Shown: positions 37,898 through 45,380, counted from the first letter of the stretch. The stretch is 64,000 nucleotides of DNA from an uncultured Odoribacter sp. (GCA_910588375.1 CAJUQA010000006.1:62001-126000), one strand, 5' to 3'. Notes: generated by a model from the letters alone, not told the origin. A program made the numbers and translations.

Positions 37898-39169
37898 TTA
37901 ACGCAAAATAACCTTAACCACCTCTGAAACCGAAGGCACAGGGAAAGCCTTTCCCACTTCCGTCACATTCAAATCCTCCGGAATCACGGTACCCCCGAAA
38001 ATATACTGGGCATTTCCTGCTCCCGGGAACTGGCTCACTGCCGAGCCGTCATCCAGCAACTTGACATCGCCCGTTATATCCTTCACAGAAAGAGCCGTCA
38101 CCGAAGAACCCGTAGAATAAAACCAGTCATTGGAATAACCGAACATCGTGACAAAAGTAAGCTTATCCCCCTTATAGGCAGAATATTGCACCTCCACCTT
38201 ATTTCCCGGATACACGGCACTGTTCCCGGCAACATACACATTTCTCACATTCGGCATCTTGGCCAAAGCCTCTTTCAACGGATTCACATTCCCCGTCTGT
38301 GCCAAAGTTTTCAACCCATTGCCCGGGTCTTTCGCATCCAGAGAATATACCGGATTCACATCGCCCGTATAAACCACGACCACAGCCGGAGACAACGTGG
38401 TTATAATACCTGTCTTATCCTCCACCACATCATAAAGCGGATCTTCATTCCCGTCTTCCGCCAGCTTCGTAAGCTCGGCTCCCGATTTCTCTCCCGGAAT
38501 AAAGAAAGGTTTCTCATTGATTAAATTTCCGTCCAACACATTGGAAACCACCCAGACACCGGGCGTAAAAGGCGTCTCATTCGCCGTATTATTGGAAAGA
38601 TTCGTCATAATCAAAGTAAACTCAGACCTCGTCTTATCATAAGTAAGCCGCAACTGCATCATGGCGGAAGCCTCCGGATAAGTATTCCCCTGGGCATCCG
38701 TTCCATTCACCAGAGACACACTCCCGTTCTCCGCCGTTCCCGGATGGTCGATACTCGGGCCGGGCTTCACATTCACCCTCGTCCCGTTATCCCACAACTT
38801 AACCTGCGAAGACACATCGCCCGTAACAGGCGTCCCGTCGGCCGTATACAAAGCAATTCCCGGATTCTCCGGTGCAAAAAACAAATCATTGGAATAACCG
38901 TAACCGGTGACAAACATCAAGGCCTGCCCCTTGGCGGCATGGAACGTAAAATGCACCGATTCTCCCGGCGCAATAATATCTCCGGTGGAACCTTCCCCTT
39001 CAAAAGTACCGCTCTGCACAAAATCCTTCAACGTCGTCACATTCTCAAGACTGAAAACAGAGGCATTGTCGCCGTTCTTATCATCGTCATCATCATCACA
39101 AGAAGTAAAACATACCCCTCCGACCAATAATGCCGCCAACAAGGCAGCCGGTAAAAATCTTTTCTTCAT
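37898..39169 (-). CDS. Lipoprotein with two spondin-N-like domains
   Basis: The 423-residue protein has a lipoprotein signal (LLVGGVCFTSC then an Asp run DDDDDD, typical of Bacteroidetes surface lipoproteins). Two homologous segments match the Spondin_N pattern: first FTFHAAKGQALMFVTGYGYSND with VKLWDNGTRVNVKPG (about 65-150), second VQYSAYKGDKLTFVTMFGYSND with VKLLDDGSAVSQFPG (about 315-390). In animals this domain (F-spondin, reelin-related) mediates extracellular adhesion. Bacterial versions are exported and of unknown role. It is a single gene with its own terminator; no promoter of full consensus was found. Confidence 0.8.
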   Translation of the reverse strand: MKKRFLPAALLAALLVGGVCFTSCDDDDDDKNGDNASVFSLENVTTLKDFVQSGTFEGEGSTGDIIAPGESVHFTFHAAKGQALMFVTGYGYSNDLFFAPENPGIALYTADGTPVTGDVSSQVKLWDNGTRVNVKPGPSIDHPGTAENGSVSLVNGTDAQGNTYPEASAMMQLRLTYDKTRSEFTLIMTNLSNNTANETPFTPGVWVVSNVLDGNLINEKPFFIPGEKSGAELTKLAEDGNEDPLYDVVEDKTGIITTLSPAVVVVYTGDVNPVYSLDAKDPGNGLKTLAQTGNVNPLKEALAKMPNVRNVYVAGNSAVYPGNKVEVQYSAYKGDKLTFVTMFGYSNDWFYSTGSSVTALSVKDITGDVKLLDDGSAVSQFPGAGNAQYIFGGTVIPEDLNVTEVGKAFPVPSVSEVVKVILR

Positions 39170-39386
39170 CTCTTTTGCTTTTTAATGTTTTTAATTCGGT
39201 TTTATACACCGGTTAAAACGCAGGGGAAAGAGAAAAGTTTACAAGAGATAACTTTTTATTATTCATAGACTTACATTTAACTTTGTCAACAATCTGACAA
39301 ATACCTCCTTTTCCTAAAATCCTGTTAGGAAAACCAAACGCCATTTATCCAAAACACAATACTTTTTAATACGCGGGAAGAAAACA

Positions 39387-39417
39387 AAAGCCACAGGCGG
39401 CTTAAACCTGTGGCTTT
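39387..39417 (-). terminator. Minus-strand rho-independent terminator of a small transcription unit
   Basis: AAAGCCACAGG (39387-39397) and CCTGTGGCTTT (39407-39417) form a perfect 11-bp stem. On the minus strand it continues into TTTTGTTTTC. The nearest annotated upstream gene on that strand stops 195 bp earlier, so it probably ends the small unit starting at the promoter at 39516-39547. Confidence 0.7.
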
Positions 39418-39423
39418 CACATA

Positions 39424-39498
39424 TCAATCAATCATAAACTTTTTCACCTGCCGCCCCCGCTCCGCCTTCTCCCGACAACCGCCGGCAGGCTTCATCAT
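39424..39498 (-). CDS. Candidate 24-residue basic peptide or non-coding small RNA
   Basis: Between a consensus minus-strand promoter (39516-39547) and a strong terminator (39387-39417) lies a unit of about 125 nt. It contains one short frame from ATGATG at 39498 to TGA at 39424. The predicted peptide begins MMKPAGGCREKAERGRQ and ends in a basic stretch with FMID. There is no Shine-Dalgarno, as is common in Bacteroidetes. It could equally be a regulatory RNA. Confidence 0.35.
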   Translation of the reverse strand: MMKPAGGCREKAERGRQVKKFMID

Positions 39499-39515
39499 TT
39501 GTACTTGTGGTGTTA

Positions 39516-39547
39516 CAAAAATAGAACGCGTCCGTACTTTACACAAT
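39516..39547 (-). promoter_or_regulatory. Promoter of the small transcription unit
   Basis: On the minus strand ATTG (39544-39547), 20 bp, TATTTTTG (39516-39523). The -7 box is a full match and the -33 box a three-of-four match. It lies inside otherwise gene-free sequence. Confidence 0.55.
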
Positions 39548-39596
39548 CCCCATATAAAGGTAAAAACAATCCTTTCCGCTCCTTATATATGGGGAT
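39546..39596. repeat. Imperfect inverted repeat downstream of the coiled-coil gene
   Basis: ATCCCCATATAAAGG (39546-39560) pairs with CCTTATATATGGGGAT (39581-39596) with one extra base, around a 20-nt loop. It begins 16 bp after the stop of the minus-strand gene at 39612 and may protect or end its transcript. There is no T-run, so it is not a classical terminator. Confidence 0.55.
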
Positions 39597-39611
39597 CAAC
39601 ACCCTTCCGGA

Positions 39612-40028
39612 TTACTCCTTCATCTCGTGTCGACGGTCATACGAAACCTTGGACTCCAGCTGGTCCGTCTCCCGCTCGATACGCTCCTTGGCACGGTCGA
39701 TATTTCTATTGATGCCATCCGGCACATCCTCCATCTTTTCCTGCGCCTTATGTAATTTCTTTTCAGCCTTCTCCAACTTGCGTTCCCCGTCGTTCACATA
39801 CCCCTTGGCGAATTTCTCCCCGGCTTTCTCCAACTTCTTCTCCGCTTTCTCTATCTTCTTTTCAGCCTTCTCCATCTTTCTCTCCGCCTTCTCGGCCAAG
39901 CCGTCTTCAGACCTTCGAGCAGTCTCATCTCCCCGCGTTCTGTCATACCCGACTTCATCCGGATGATTACAATTCCCATGCTCACTCCGCATATTATTTA
40001 CCTGTTTTCTTTCATCTGTGTAACTCAT
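39612..40028 (-). CDS. Small highly charged coiled-coil protein with KAEKK heptads
   Basis: The 138-residue protein has no signal or membrane segment. Residues about 43-115 are a near-uninterrupted charged helix built from KAEKK-, KMEKAEKK- and KLEKAEKK-like seven-residue repeats. It resembles late-embryogenesis-abundant or stress-type proteins more than any enzyme. The N-terminal part is polar with EHGNCNHPDE. I do not recognise a named family. The gene is monocistronic and divergent from the exported protein at 40180. A possible -7 box (TATTTTTG, minus strand, 40135-40142) lies 107 bp upstream. Confidence 0.65.
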   Translation of the reverse strand: MSYTDERKQVNNMRSEHGNCNHPDEVGYDRTRGDETARRSEDGLAEKAERKMEKAEKKIEKAEKKLEKAGEKFAKGYVNDGERKLEKAEKKLHKAQEKMEDVPDGINRNIDRAKERIERETDQLESKVSYDRRHEMKE

Positions 40029-40179
40029 AATCTTTCATTTTAAAGGTTTAACAATCTCATTGTATCCGTAATACGCCCCCCGGCTTCCGGAAGTTGTGGA
40101 TTTAAAAAAGATTGACAAACCGTTTTCCTATTTTCAAAAATAATACATACATTTACACACACAATCACATTCTCCGCCT

Positions 40180-40800
40180 ATGAAACCGCTCCTCTTCGGA
40201 TTACTATTTATCCTCTCCGCCTCCCTGAACGCCACCTCCCTGGTAGAAGGTATCATTTACTTCAAAGACGGGAAAACACTTGAATTCAAAGATAAAAACC
40301 GAATCCGCATCCCCCGGAAAAACAAAGAAGTCAAAGCATTCTATGACGCATTCGCCTCAAACAAACAAAAAGAAACCTTTCTCCGGGAAAACATAGACTC
40401 CCTCATATGCTGGCACGCGAGAACCCCGGAACACAAACGGAAATTCATTCCGGCAACCGGCGTGGGATGGTGTTGGATATACTTTGAAACGCCCTACATA
40501 CTTGCCTGTGTCTATGCCGGAAAAGGGTACGGGATTTCATCCAACGGCGGCATCGAAATCTACAAGCGCCGAGGCATATTCAGCAGTTCCAAAACAGCCT
40601 ACTACCTGCGGAAAAGCGGCGATACATCCTACTATTCACCGGGCAAAATGAAATCCGCCTGCGGGAAAACATTCCTTGAACGCCTTTGCCGCTTCGTGTC
40701 CGACGACACCGCATTATGCGAACAAATCCGGCATTCCTCCACGTGGAGAGACAAAACAATAGCTATGTTAAAAGCATATCAACCCGACTCTAACCCTTAA
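40180..40800 (+). CDS. Unknown exported protein
   Basis: The 206-residue product has a signal peptide (1-18, LLFILSASLNA). A mature part starts GIIYFKDGKTLEFKDKNRI, a pattern like the start of the following gene (SGEKIEGYV). Two cysteine-containing segments (SLICWHA and SACGKTFLERLCRF) might form disulfides. No catalytic motif is seen. The gene is 11 bp upstream of another exported unknown with the same strand and similar N-terminal theme, so the pair is probably an operon. Function is unknown. Confidence 0.65.
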   Translation: MKPLLFGLLFILSASLNATSLVEGIIYFKDGKTLEFKDKNRIRIPRKNKEVKAFYDAFASNKQKETFLRENIDSLICWHARTPEHKRKFIPATGVGWCWIYFETPYILACVYAGKGYGISSNGGIEIYKRRGIFSSSKTAYYLRKSGDTSYYSPGKMKSACGKTFLERLCRFVSDDTALCEQIRHSSTWRDKTIAMLKAYQPDSNP

Positions 40801-40811
40801 ATTCAATAAAC

Positions 40812-41504
40812 ATGAAAACAAAACTACTTGCAGCCCTGCTGGGCTCACTGCTCATCCTCTGTAACCTGATTCCCTCTCAGGCACAAAAGAAAAAAGACCA
40901 GGAATACCGGCACATCATTGTCACCCTGACATCGGGCGAAAAAATAGAGGGATATGTCAAGACAGGCTGGCATGCGGAAGCCTCTTTGCTCAAAAAAAGC
41001 AACTATTCATTCAAAATGACTGCCACGCCCGAAAGCAAAGAAGCGATAAAATACACGGCGGATGAAATCCAAACCATCGAATACACCGAAAAATACGAAA
41101 ACAACCCCGACGGCATCCGTTGGGAATCCCGCGAACTGGCCATGCCTTCCATCAAAGACCGTTATCACACCGTACGCCGTTTCGTATGTTTGGATAAAAC
41201 CGGCGACAACGCTTCCATATATTGGTGGAAAGACTGGGATTACGTCACAAACGGCAGCGGCACGAAACGCACCCTGAAAACCTACTGGGGCATCCGCTTC
41301 CATGACGAAGACAAAGAAGGAGAAATCGTTTATTCATACCTGCTGGCCACCAGCGTACTGCTAAAAAACAAAAAGCCCGGATTGAAAGAATTTTCCAAAA
41401 ACTGGTTTAAAGGGAAAGAAGGAAAAGAACATAAAAAACAGGCAAAAGAAGACCCCACCTGGATGCTGGACATGTACGATGCCTACCTGACATCCCAGCA
41501 TTAA
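40812..41504 (+). CDS. Unknown exported protein, partner of the preceding gene
   Basis: The 230-residue product has a clear signal peptide (1-24, ending PSQAQ) and a basic mature start. Its text HIIVTLTSGEKIEGYVKTGW resembles the opening strand of exported proteins that respond to a periplasmic or surface ligand. The C-terminus is Lys-rich (KGKEGKEHKKQAKE). No named family is recognised. A bidirectional terminator follows. Confidence 0.65.
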   Translation: MKTKLLAALLGSLLILCNLIPSQAQKKKDQEYRHIIVTLTSGEKIEGYVKTGWHAEASLLKKSNYSFKMTATPESKEAIKYTADEIQTIEYTEKYENNPDGIRWESRELAMPSIKDRYHTVRRFVCLDKTGDNASIYWWKDWDYVTNGSGTKRTLKTYWGIRFHDEDKEGEIVYSYLLATSVLLKNKKPGLKEFSKNWFKGKEGKEHKKQAKEDPTWMLDMYDAYLTSQH

Positions 41505-41511
41505 AAAAAGA

Positions 41512-41543
41512 AAAAGAGAACTGTTGTATGACAGTTCTCTTTT
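41512..41543. terminator. Bidirectional terminator between exported protein and ferritin
   Basis: AAAAGAGAACTGT and ACAGTTCTCTTTT form a perfect 13-bp stem with a 6-nt loop. A-rich and T-rich flanks serve both the plus-strand operon and the minus-strand ferritin gene. Confidence 0.8.
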
Positions 41544-41561
41544 CTCACTCCTCCAATCAGC

Positions 41562-42044
41562 TTATTTTCTTGCTCCCAACTGAGAATCCAAAAACAGCAA
41601 ACCGTGTTCTCCGGCTCTCTTCACCTTGTCTACAATTCCCTGTGCCGTAGCTTCTTCCTCCACCTGCTCGCGAACAAAGCCCCACAAGAAATCCTGCGTA
41701 GCATTATCCTTTTCCTCGTGTGCCACACTGACAAGTTTGTCAATCAAAGCAGAAACATGACATTCATGCTTATACACCTGTTCAAAAACTTCCAGCACAC
41801 TTCCCCACTCCGTAGGCACGGCATCAATCTTATTCACCTTGGCACTTCCTCCCCGCTTAAAGACATAATCAGCCATTTCATAGGCATGTTCCAACTCCTC
41901 CTGCGACTGTTTCTTCATCCAATGTGCAAAACCGGAAAACCCCTGGTTTTCAAAATAGAATGACATGGAAAGATACAGATTGGAAGACCACATTTCAGCA
42001 GCAATCTGCTCATTAATAGCGTTTTGTAATTTTTCTGAGATCAT
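41562..42044 (-). CDS. ftnA: Bacterial ferritin
   Basis: The 160-residue four-helix protein keeps all ferroxidase-centre residues of FtnA: Glu17, Glu50, His53, Glu94 and Gln127. It stores iron as ferric oxide in a 24-mer in the cytoplasm. No consensus promoter was found upstream; regulation by iron or oxygen is not visible. Confidence 0.95.
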   Translation of the reverse strand: MISEKLQNAINEQIAAEMWSSNLYLSMSFYFENQGFSGFAHWMKKQSQEELEHAYEMADYVFKRGGSAKVNKIDAVPTEWGSVLEVFEQVYKHECHVSALIDKLVSVAHEEKDNATQDFLWGFVREQVEEEATAQGIVDKVKRAGEHGLLFLDSQLGARK

Positions 42045-42145
42045 AACATTGAATATTTAATACAAATTCTTTTTTATTTTTAACAATATCCATGCCAAAA
42101 CCTCCCCATAGCCATTTTGTCAGTCTGCCATTCCAACAAGGAAAA

Positions 42146-42373
42146 TCAGTCCTTACGCGACTCATGTGTTAAGTCATAATAAAGCGTGGCCGGACCAAGA
42201 TTCCACGCCTTGCTTTCCTCACGTTCCAACCGCTTATATGTTTCCGAAGAATATATCTGCCTGATAGCTTCTATCAAACTGATATTTCTATCTTCCTTGA
42301 GCATAACCGCCATATAGCTAATCTTAAACGGCAACAGCAGATACAGATTATCCTGGGTGATGGTATCGTTCAT
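42146..42373 (-). CDS. Small protein closing the DUF3990/DUF3791 cassette
   Basis: The 75-residue protein is acidic to neutral with an N-terminal helix (LYLLLPFKISYMAVML) and a region ETYKRLEREESKAWNLGP. Small third genes of this type accompany DUF3990 genes in Bacteroidales and Clostridia. Its ATG overlaps the DUF3990 stop by 4 bp, so it is translationally coupled. A role as antitoxin or accessory is inferred only from size and coupling. Confidence 0.65.
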   Translation of the reverse strand: MNDTITQDNLYLLLPFKISYMAVMLKEDRNISLIEAIRQIYSSETYKRLEREESKAWNLGPATLYYDLTHESRKD

Positions 42374-42855
42374 AAGCCCACCTCCTTTGCTTCCAGATAA
42401 TTCAAAAAATGCAGTGACGCTTCCGTATGGAACAGATATTGATCCACCAACTTGTATGTTTTCAATCGCTTGACTAATTCGTCCCGTCCAATCATACCCC
42501 CCTCATATAAGGCAAAAGCAATATACACACGGTCATTTGCCACCGGCCCATACACAATGTCGTAATCGTGGCAGAAATCTTTCTGTATTCGATTGGCCAT
42601 GACAAAATCTATCCATTCATCCGTTGGAGATTCGAATATAGCTTGGTGCAATTGCTTCGCTCCTTGCTCATCAAAGTCATAAATATTGACAAAACCCCTG
42701 TCGCACCCTTTATCTTTCATTCTACGCCTCACCCATGTTTCGGCCTGTTCGAATGAAGTGGTCGTATAGAAACCGCTGCCATAATCTAAAGGGCGATCCG
42801 GTATTCTGATTTCCGGCACTTTCACCTCTTCTAAGCTTCCATGATACACCTTCAT
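42370..42855 (-). CDS. DUF3990 protein (ADP-ribosyltransferase-like, putative toxin)
   Basis: The 161-residue protein starts KVYHGSLEEV and contains LDYGSGFYTTTSFEQAETW, the hallmark of DUF3990. I recall this family as grouped with ADP-ribosyltransferase-fold proteins. The histidine in YHGS and the aromatic/Gly segment GSGFYTT fit the first two ART motifs. A candidate acidic residue lies in PTDEWIDFVMANR near residue 88-100. It is flanked by two small overlapping genes in a tight three-gene operon, an arrangement typical of toxin-antitoxin modules. Activity is inference. Confidence 0.75.
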   Translation of the reverse strand: MKVYHGSLEEVKVPEIRIPDRPLDYGSGFYTTTSFEQAETWVRRRMKDKGCDRGFVNIYDFDEQGAKQLHQAIFESPTDEWIDFVMANRIQKDFCHDYDIVYGPVANDRVYIAFALYEGGMIGRDELVKRLKTYKLVDQYLFHTEASLHFLNYLEAKEVGL

Positions 42856-43079
42856 TGCCTTTCCTCCTTTTTGCGATTATTTATAAACTCGTCGATTTCT
42901 GCCAAAAGCCATTGCCGTCCTTGTGTATGAAGCACATCGTAAAATTCAGTCAGATATCCCAGCACTCCGTAACGGCTAAGTATGCTCATGGCTTCTTCGC
43001 CGGTTATTCCTTTGGCTGTTTTATACTGCTCTATGCAAAATACGATAAACAATGCTATTTCTTGGTCCACTTTACTCAT
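42852..43079 (-). CDS. DUF3791 protein (putative antitoxin of the cassette)
   Basis: Starting at the ATG at 43079 (MSKVDQEIALFIVFCIEQYK) the product is 75 residues, matching DUF3791. A good ribosome-binding sequence (GAGGAGGG) lies about 13 bp upstream of this codon. The longer frame from 43109 would put that sequence inside the gene. The text GITGEEAMSILSRYGVLGYLTEFYDVLH is characteristic. Members are small helical proteins encoded just before DUF3990. The stop overlaps the DUF3990 start by 4 bp. Confidence 0.75.
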   Translation of the reverse strand: MSKVDQEIALFIVFCIEQYKTAKGITGEEAMSILSRYGVLGYLTEFYDVLHTQGRQWLLAEIDEFINNRKKEERQ

Positions 43080-43116
43080 ATCTTTTATTCCCTCCTCTAC
43101 AAAACCCAACTTTATT

Positions 43117-43234
43117 TACAAAGGAAAGAAATTCTTTTGAACTTTCAAAGCTACCCAGGCTTCCCAACAAATATCTCCCGTCCATAGGAGAAAAGCCCCC
43201 CAAAAATGCTTTCATCGGAAAATTCCATTTAAAA
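43117..43234 (+). repeat. Dispersed repeat copy A (full length, about 118 bp)
   Basis: Positions 43117-43200 align with 44614-44697 (copy C) with seven mismatches in 84 bp by eye and in the same orientation. Positions 43188-43234 align with 43606-43652 (copy B). It lies directly upstream of the DUF3791/DUF3990 cassette. Confidence 0.8.
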
Positions 43235-43357
43235 GAAAAGGTTACTTATTTAGAAAAATAGTTAAAACATTACGAATGAAATTACGTTCTATTTATCGCC
43301 TATCGGCGTTTAATACACCTACTAAAAATGTCTTAATTGCATAAATTTTAAATTTGA

Positions 43358-43588
43358 ATGGCATTAGCTGATATAGAGCAATATGTGATAGATAAAGTAA
43401 GAGCCAAAAGGCTTGAACTGAACTGGACGCAGGAAGATTTATCTGCTGCTTCCGGGCTGTCGCAAGGATTTATCGGCGATGTGGAATCGGGCAAAAGGGA
43501 GAAGAAATACAATTTTAAACATTTAAACACCTTTGCCAAGATATTTAAATGTTCCCCTAAAGATTTCTTACCTGCCCAACCTTTCTGA
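43358..43588 (+). CDS. XRE-family helix-turn-helix regulator (1)
   Basis: The 76-residue protein is a minimal HTH_3/XRE domain. RLELNWTQEDLSAASGLSQ is the first helix pair and GFIGDVESGKREKKY the recognition helix region. The tail IFKCSPKDFLPAQPF lacks any effector domain. It is paralogous to the regulator at 44155, sharing FKCSP/LKCSP and FLP endings. A TAAATTTG box lies only 5 bp before the ATG, so a very short leader is possible. Its 3' end runs into repeat copy B. Confidence 0.85.
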   Translation: MALADIEQYVIDKVRAKRLELNWTQEDLSAASGLSQGFIGDVESGKREKKYNFKHLNTFAKIFKCSPKDFLPAQPF

Positions 43589-43605
43589 ACCCAAGAGACC
43601 ATCCA

Positions 43606-43652
43606 GAGAAAAGCCCCCAAAAGGATGCTTTCATCGGAAGACTCAATTTAAA
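43606..43652 (+). repeat. Dispersed repeat copy B (3' part only)
   Basis: Starting GAGAAAAGCCCCC and continuing through GGATGCTTTCATCGGAAG, this matches the 3' half of copy A. It overlaps the 3' end of the ATPase gene at 43643 by 10 bp. Confidence 0.7.
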
Positions 43653-44056
43653 AAAAAAGTCATTATCACTTTCGCTCCCCTTTTTTCAAACGAGATTTGG
43701 TCTGAAAGCTTGCCCATCGAATAAAGTCCTTGAGGAAAAGGATATAATGAATAGGGAGCCGGCTGATGAAAGTCAGGTATTTTAGCCGGATTGAATCCCT
43801 TTCCCTGATCTTCTACCGTAACCACGACCTCTCCGGAGCCTTTTACAGCGGTAATGATAACCTCTTTCTTTGGATTCTCTTTATTCCCGTGAACAATGGA
43901 ATTATGTACGGCCTCCACGATTGCCAAAGTTATCCTGGCGTGAAGAAAGACAGGCAATTGAAACCGGTCGATAACAAGTTCTATAAAATTATCGACGAGG
44001 TGAGTATTTTGCATACTTGAAGAAATCGAAAGAGACAGTGTATTCATAAACGTCAT
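43643..44056 (-). CDS. Anti-sigma-factor-like ATP-binding protein (RsbW/HATPase_c_2)
   Basis: From the ATG at 44056 the product is 137 residues. An upstream TTG at 44086 is the only longer start, and a further ATG lies at 44047. The GHKL ATPase N-box is ITLAIVEAVHNSIVHGN, with the G1 box VEDQGKGFNPAKIPDF. The later GLYSMGKLSDQISF resembles the G2 region of RsbW/SpoIIAB-type serine kinases. Such proteins bind and inhibit sigma factors or phosphorylate STAS partners. No partner gene is nearby. It sits between the two XRE genes on the opposite strand. Confidence 0.8.
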   Translation of the reverse strand: MTFMNTLSLSISSSMQNTHLVDNFIELVIDRFQLPVFLHARITLAIVEAVHNSIVHGNKENPKKEVIITAVKGSGEVVVTVEDQGKGFNPAKIPDFHQPAPYSLYPFPQGLYSMGKLSDQISFEKRGAKVIMTFFLN

Positions 44057-44154
44057 GAATATATGGATTAGTATTTTATCGTTCAAATTACACCTAATTA
44101 TAGATAGGTATCATACATCTAAAATATGCCGTTATTCGTAATTAATTTACAATT

Positions 44155-44376
44155 ATGAAAACGGCCGTTGATTTATATGTCATTGAAATGGTAAAGAAAA
44201 TGCGAAAAGAAAAGGGTTATTCACAAGAAACTCTTTCTTACGCATTGGGATTTGACGGTTCTTTTATCAGCCAATTTGAAAATGGAAAAGCCACTTACAA
44301 TATTGAACATCTCAATAACATTGCCAAAATTTTAAAATGCTCTCCCCGTATTTTTCTTCCCGAAGAAGCTATTTAA
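44155..44376 (+). CDS. XRE-family helix-turn-helix regulator (2)
   Basis: The 73-residue protein is a minimal XRE domain: KMRKEKGYSQETLSYALGFD and SFISQFENGKATYNIEHLN, ending LKCSPRIFLPEEAI. It is clearly a paralogue of the gene at 43358. It is followed by the structured element at 44418-44557 and a plus-strand terminator at 44586, which might form its 3' untranslated region. Confidence 0.85.
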   Translation: MKTAVDLYVIEMVKKMRKEKGYSQETLSYALGFDGSFISQFENGKATYNIEHLNNIAKILKCSPRIFLPEEAI

Positions 44377-44417
44377 ATTCTTTATATCTTATTTCCTAAA
44401 CAGCCTGAAAAAAAGAA

Positions 44418-44557
44418 AGCGCGGAACTGTTATTCCCACTGACATCTCTGGTATCGCCAGACACCTTGTTATACAGAAAGACAACAGCCCACGCTATAAA
44501 AGCGTGAACCCATTGTCAAATCTTGTATAACTTAGAAACTGGCGATTTCGGATGTCA
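44418..44557 (+). repeat. Structured element D1 (long-range stems with a crossing helix)
   Basis: Arms in order: a 44418-44430, b 44440-44460, c 44464-44476, a' 44481-44495, small hairpin CACGCTATAAAAGCGTG, c' 44522-44531, b' 44539-44557. b pairs with b' (TGACATC...ATCGCCAG with CTGGCGAT...GATGTCA) and c with c' (GTTATACAG with CTTGTATAAC). a can pair with a' across them. The sequence GGTATCGCCAnACACC and TGGCGATTT are shared with D2 at 56925-57099. This 350-bp gap after the XRE gene holds D1, a terminator and repeat copy C, but no gene. Confidence 0.6.
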
Positions 44558-44585
44558 AGATTATGACAAATTCACAATATTTTGG

Positions 44586-44605
44586 AGCGGAATTTTCCGC
44601 TTTTT
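44586..44605 (+). terminator. Rho-independent terminator after element D1
   Basis: AGCGGAA-TT-TTCCGCT (44586-44601) is a perfect 7-bp stem directly followed by TTTT. It would end any plus-strand transcript running through the XRE gene and D1. Confidence 0.75.
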
Positions 44606-44613
44606 CTCTTCTT

Positions 44614-44697
44614 TACAAAGGAAAGAAATTCTTTTGAATTTTCAAAGCTCCCCAGATTTCCAAACAAATACCTCCCGTCCATGGGAGAAAAGCCCCC
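44614..44697 (+). repeat. Dispersed repeat copy C (5' part)
   Basis: It matches copy A over 84 bp with seven mismatches and in the same orientation. Beyond the CCCCC tract it diverges. It ends 32 bp before the stop of the DUF6266-like gene on the other strand. Confidence 0.8.
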
Positions 44698-44729
44698 AAG
44701 GGATGTTTTTCCCAAGAGCAGGACGGTGG

Positions 44730-45380
44730 TTATTCTCTGAGCGGTTGTTTGTTGATACAAAAGTATTTACAATCGGAGAAATTGGAGTTGTCCGGGGAAC
44801 TGAAAAAGCAATACAAATGTGTTTCTTTTCCGAGTTCATACCGAAGAGGAAAAACGCAGAAGCCATCGGAACGGAGAGCATAGGCGTCATCGACCATACA
44901 AATTACCAGGGGATTGTCGGTATGGAGTTCCACTACCCACAATTTGTCTTCCGGTGAAGTATAAGGCAGAAATGTGGAGGTGTCCCACTGTAGTCTGCAA
45001 AATTCGCCGCTATCATCGTCTGTCGTTTGCAATTGCAAAGGAAGCGGCAAGGAACCGGAAGAAAATTTCAGCAATTCATAGTAGGGCTCTTTTCCTTCTG
45101 CCGGAAAGGCATGGAAATTCATTTTAATGAATAAATTTCTTCCATTCATCGAAAAATTGCAAGCACTTTTCCTCCATACTTCAAATAGCTGCTCAGGTAA
45201 AAAACGATAGGTTACCGAAGCCTGTGTAAACATATTGACAGCAGATTGACATGCTTTCGGCACAGCCGTGGATTTGCGAAGGGGAGTTTTGCGGGCATAG
45301 GTCTGGCCATTTCGGGTATAGAAAACGATATCCCCTATTTTCCCTTTCAAAGGCAAAGGTATGTGTTTCGAACGTCCCAT
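44730..45380 (-). CDS. DUF6266-like protein (1)
   Basis: The 216-residue protein has no signal peptide. Its opening LPLKGKIGDIVFYTRNGQTYARKTP and the following VNMFTQASVTYRFL match the plan GxVGxxVxxxxxGxxxxR...F of the DUF6266 family common in Bacteroidetes. The rest is predicted beta-rich with no catalytic motif. It is paralogous in layout to the gene at 45772 on the other strand, and the two are divergent around a 391-bp AT-rich gap. Family assignment is tentative. Confidence 0.6.
   Translation of the reverse strand: MGRSKHIPLPLKGKIGDIVFYTRNGQTYARKTPLRKSTAVPKACQSAVNMFTQASVTYRFLPEQLFEVWRKSACNFSMNGRNLFIKMNFHAFPAEGKEPYYELLKFSSGSLPLPLQLQTTDDDSGEFCRLQWDTSTFLPYTSPEDKLWVVELHTDNPLVICMVDDAYALRSDGFCVFPLRYELGKETHLYCFFSSPDNSNFSDCKYFCINKQPLRE

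Noticed and set aside
39410..39966. Plus-strand ORFs opposite the coiled-coil gene
   Set aside because: Repetitive Phe/Ser-rich translations (FSAFSNFFSAF) are the mirror of the Lys/Glu heptads.
44418..44605. Retron or diversity-generating-retroelement RNA
   Set aside because: No reverse transcriptase is near either copy of the structured element.
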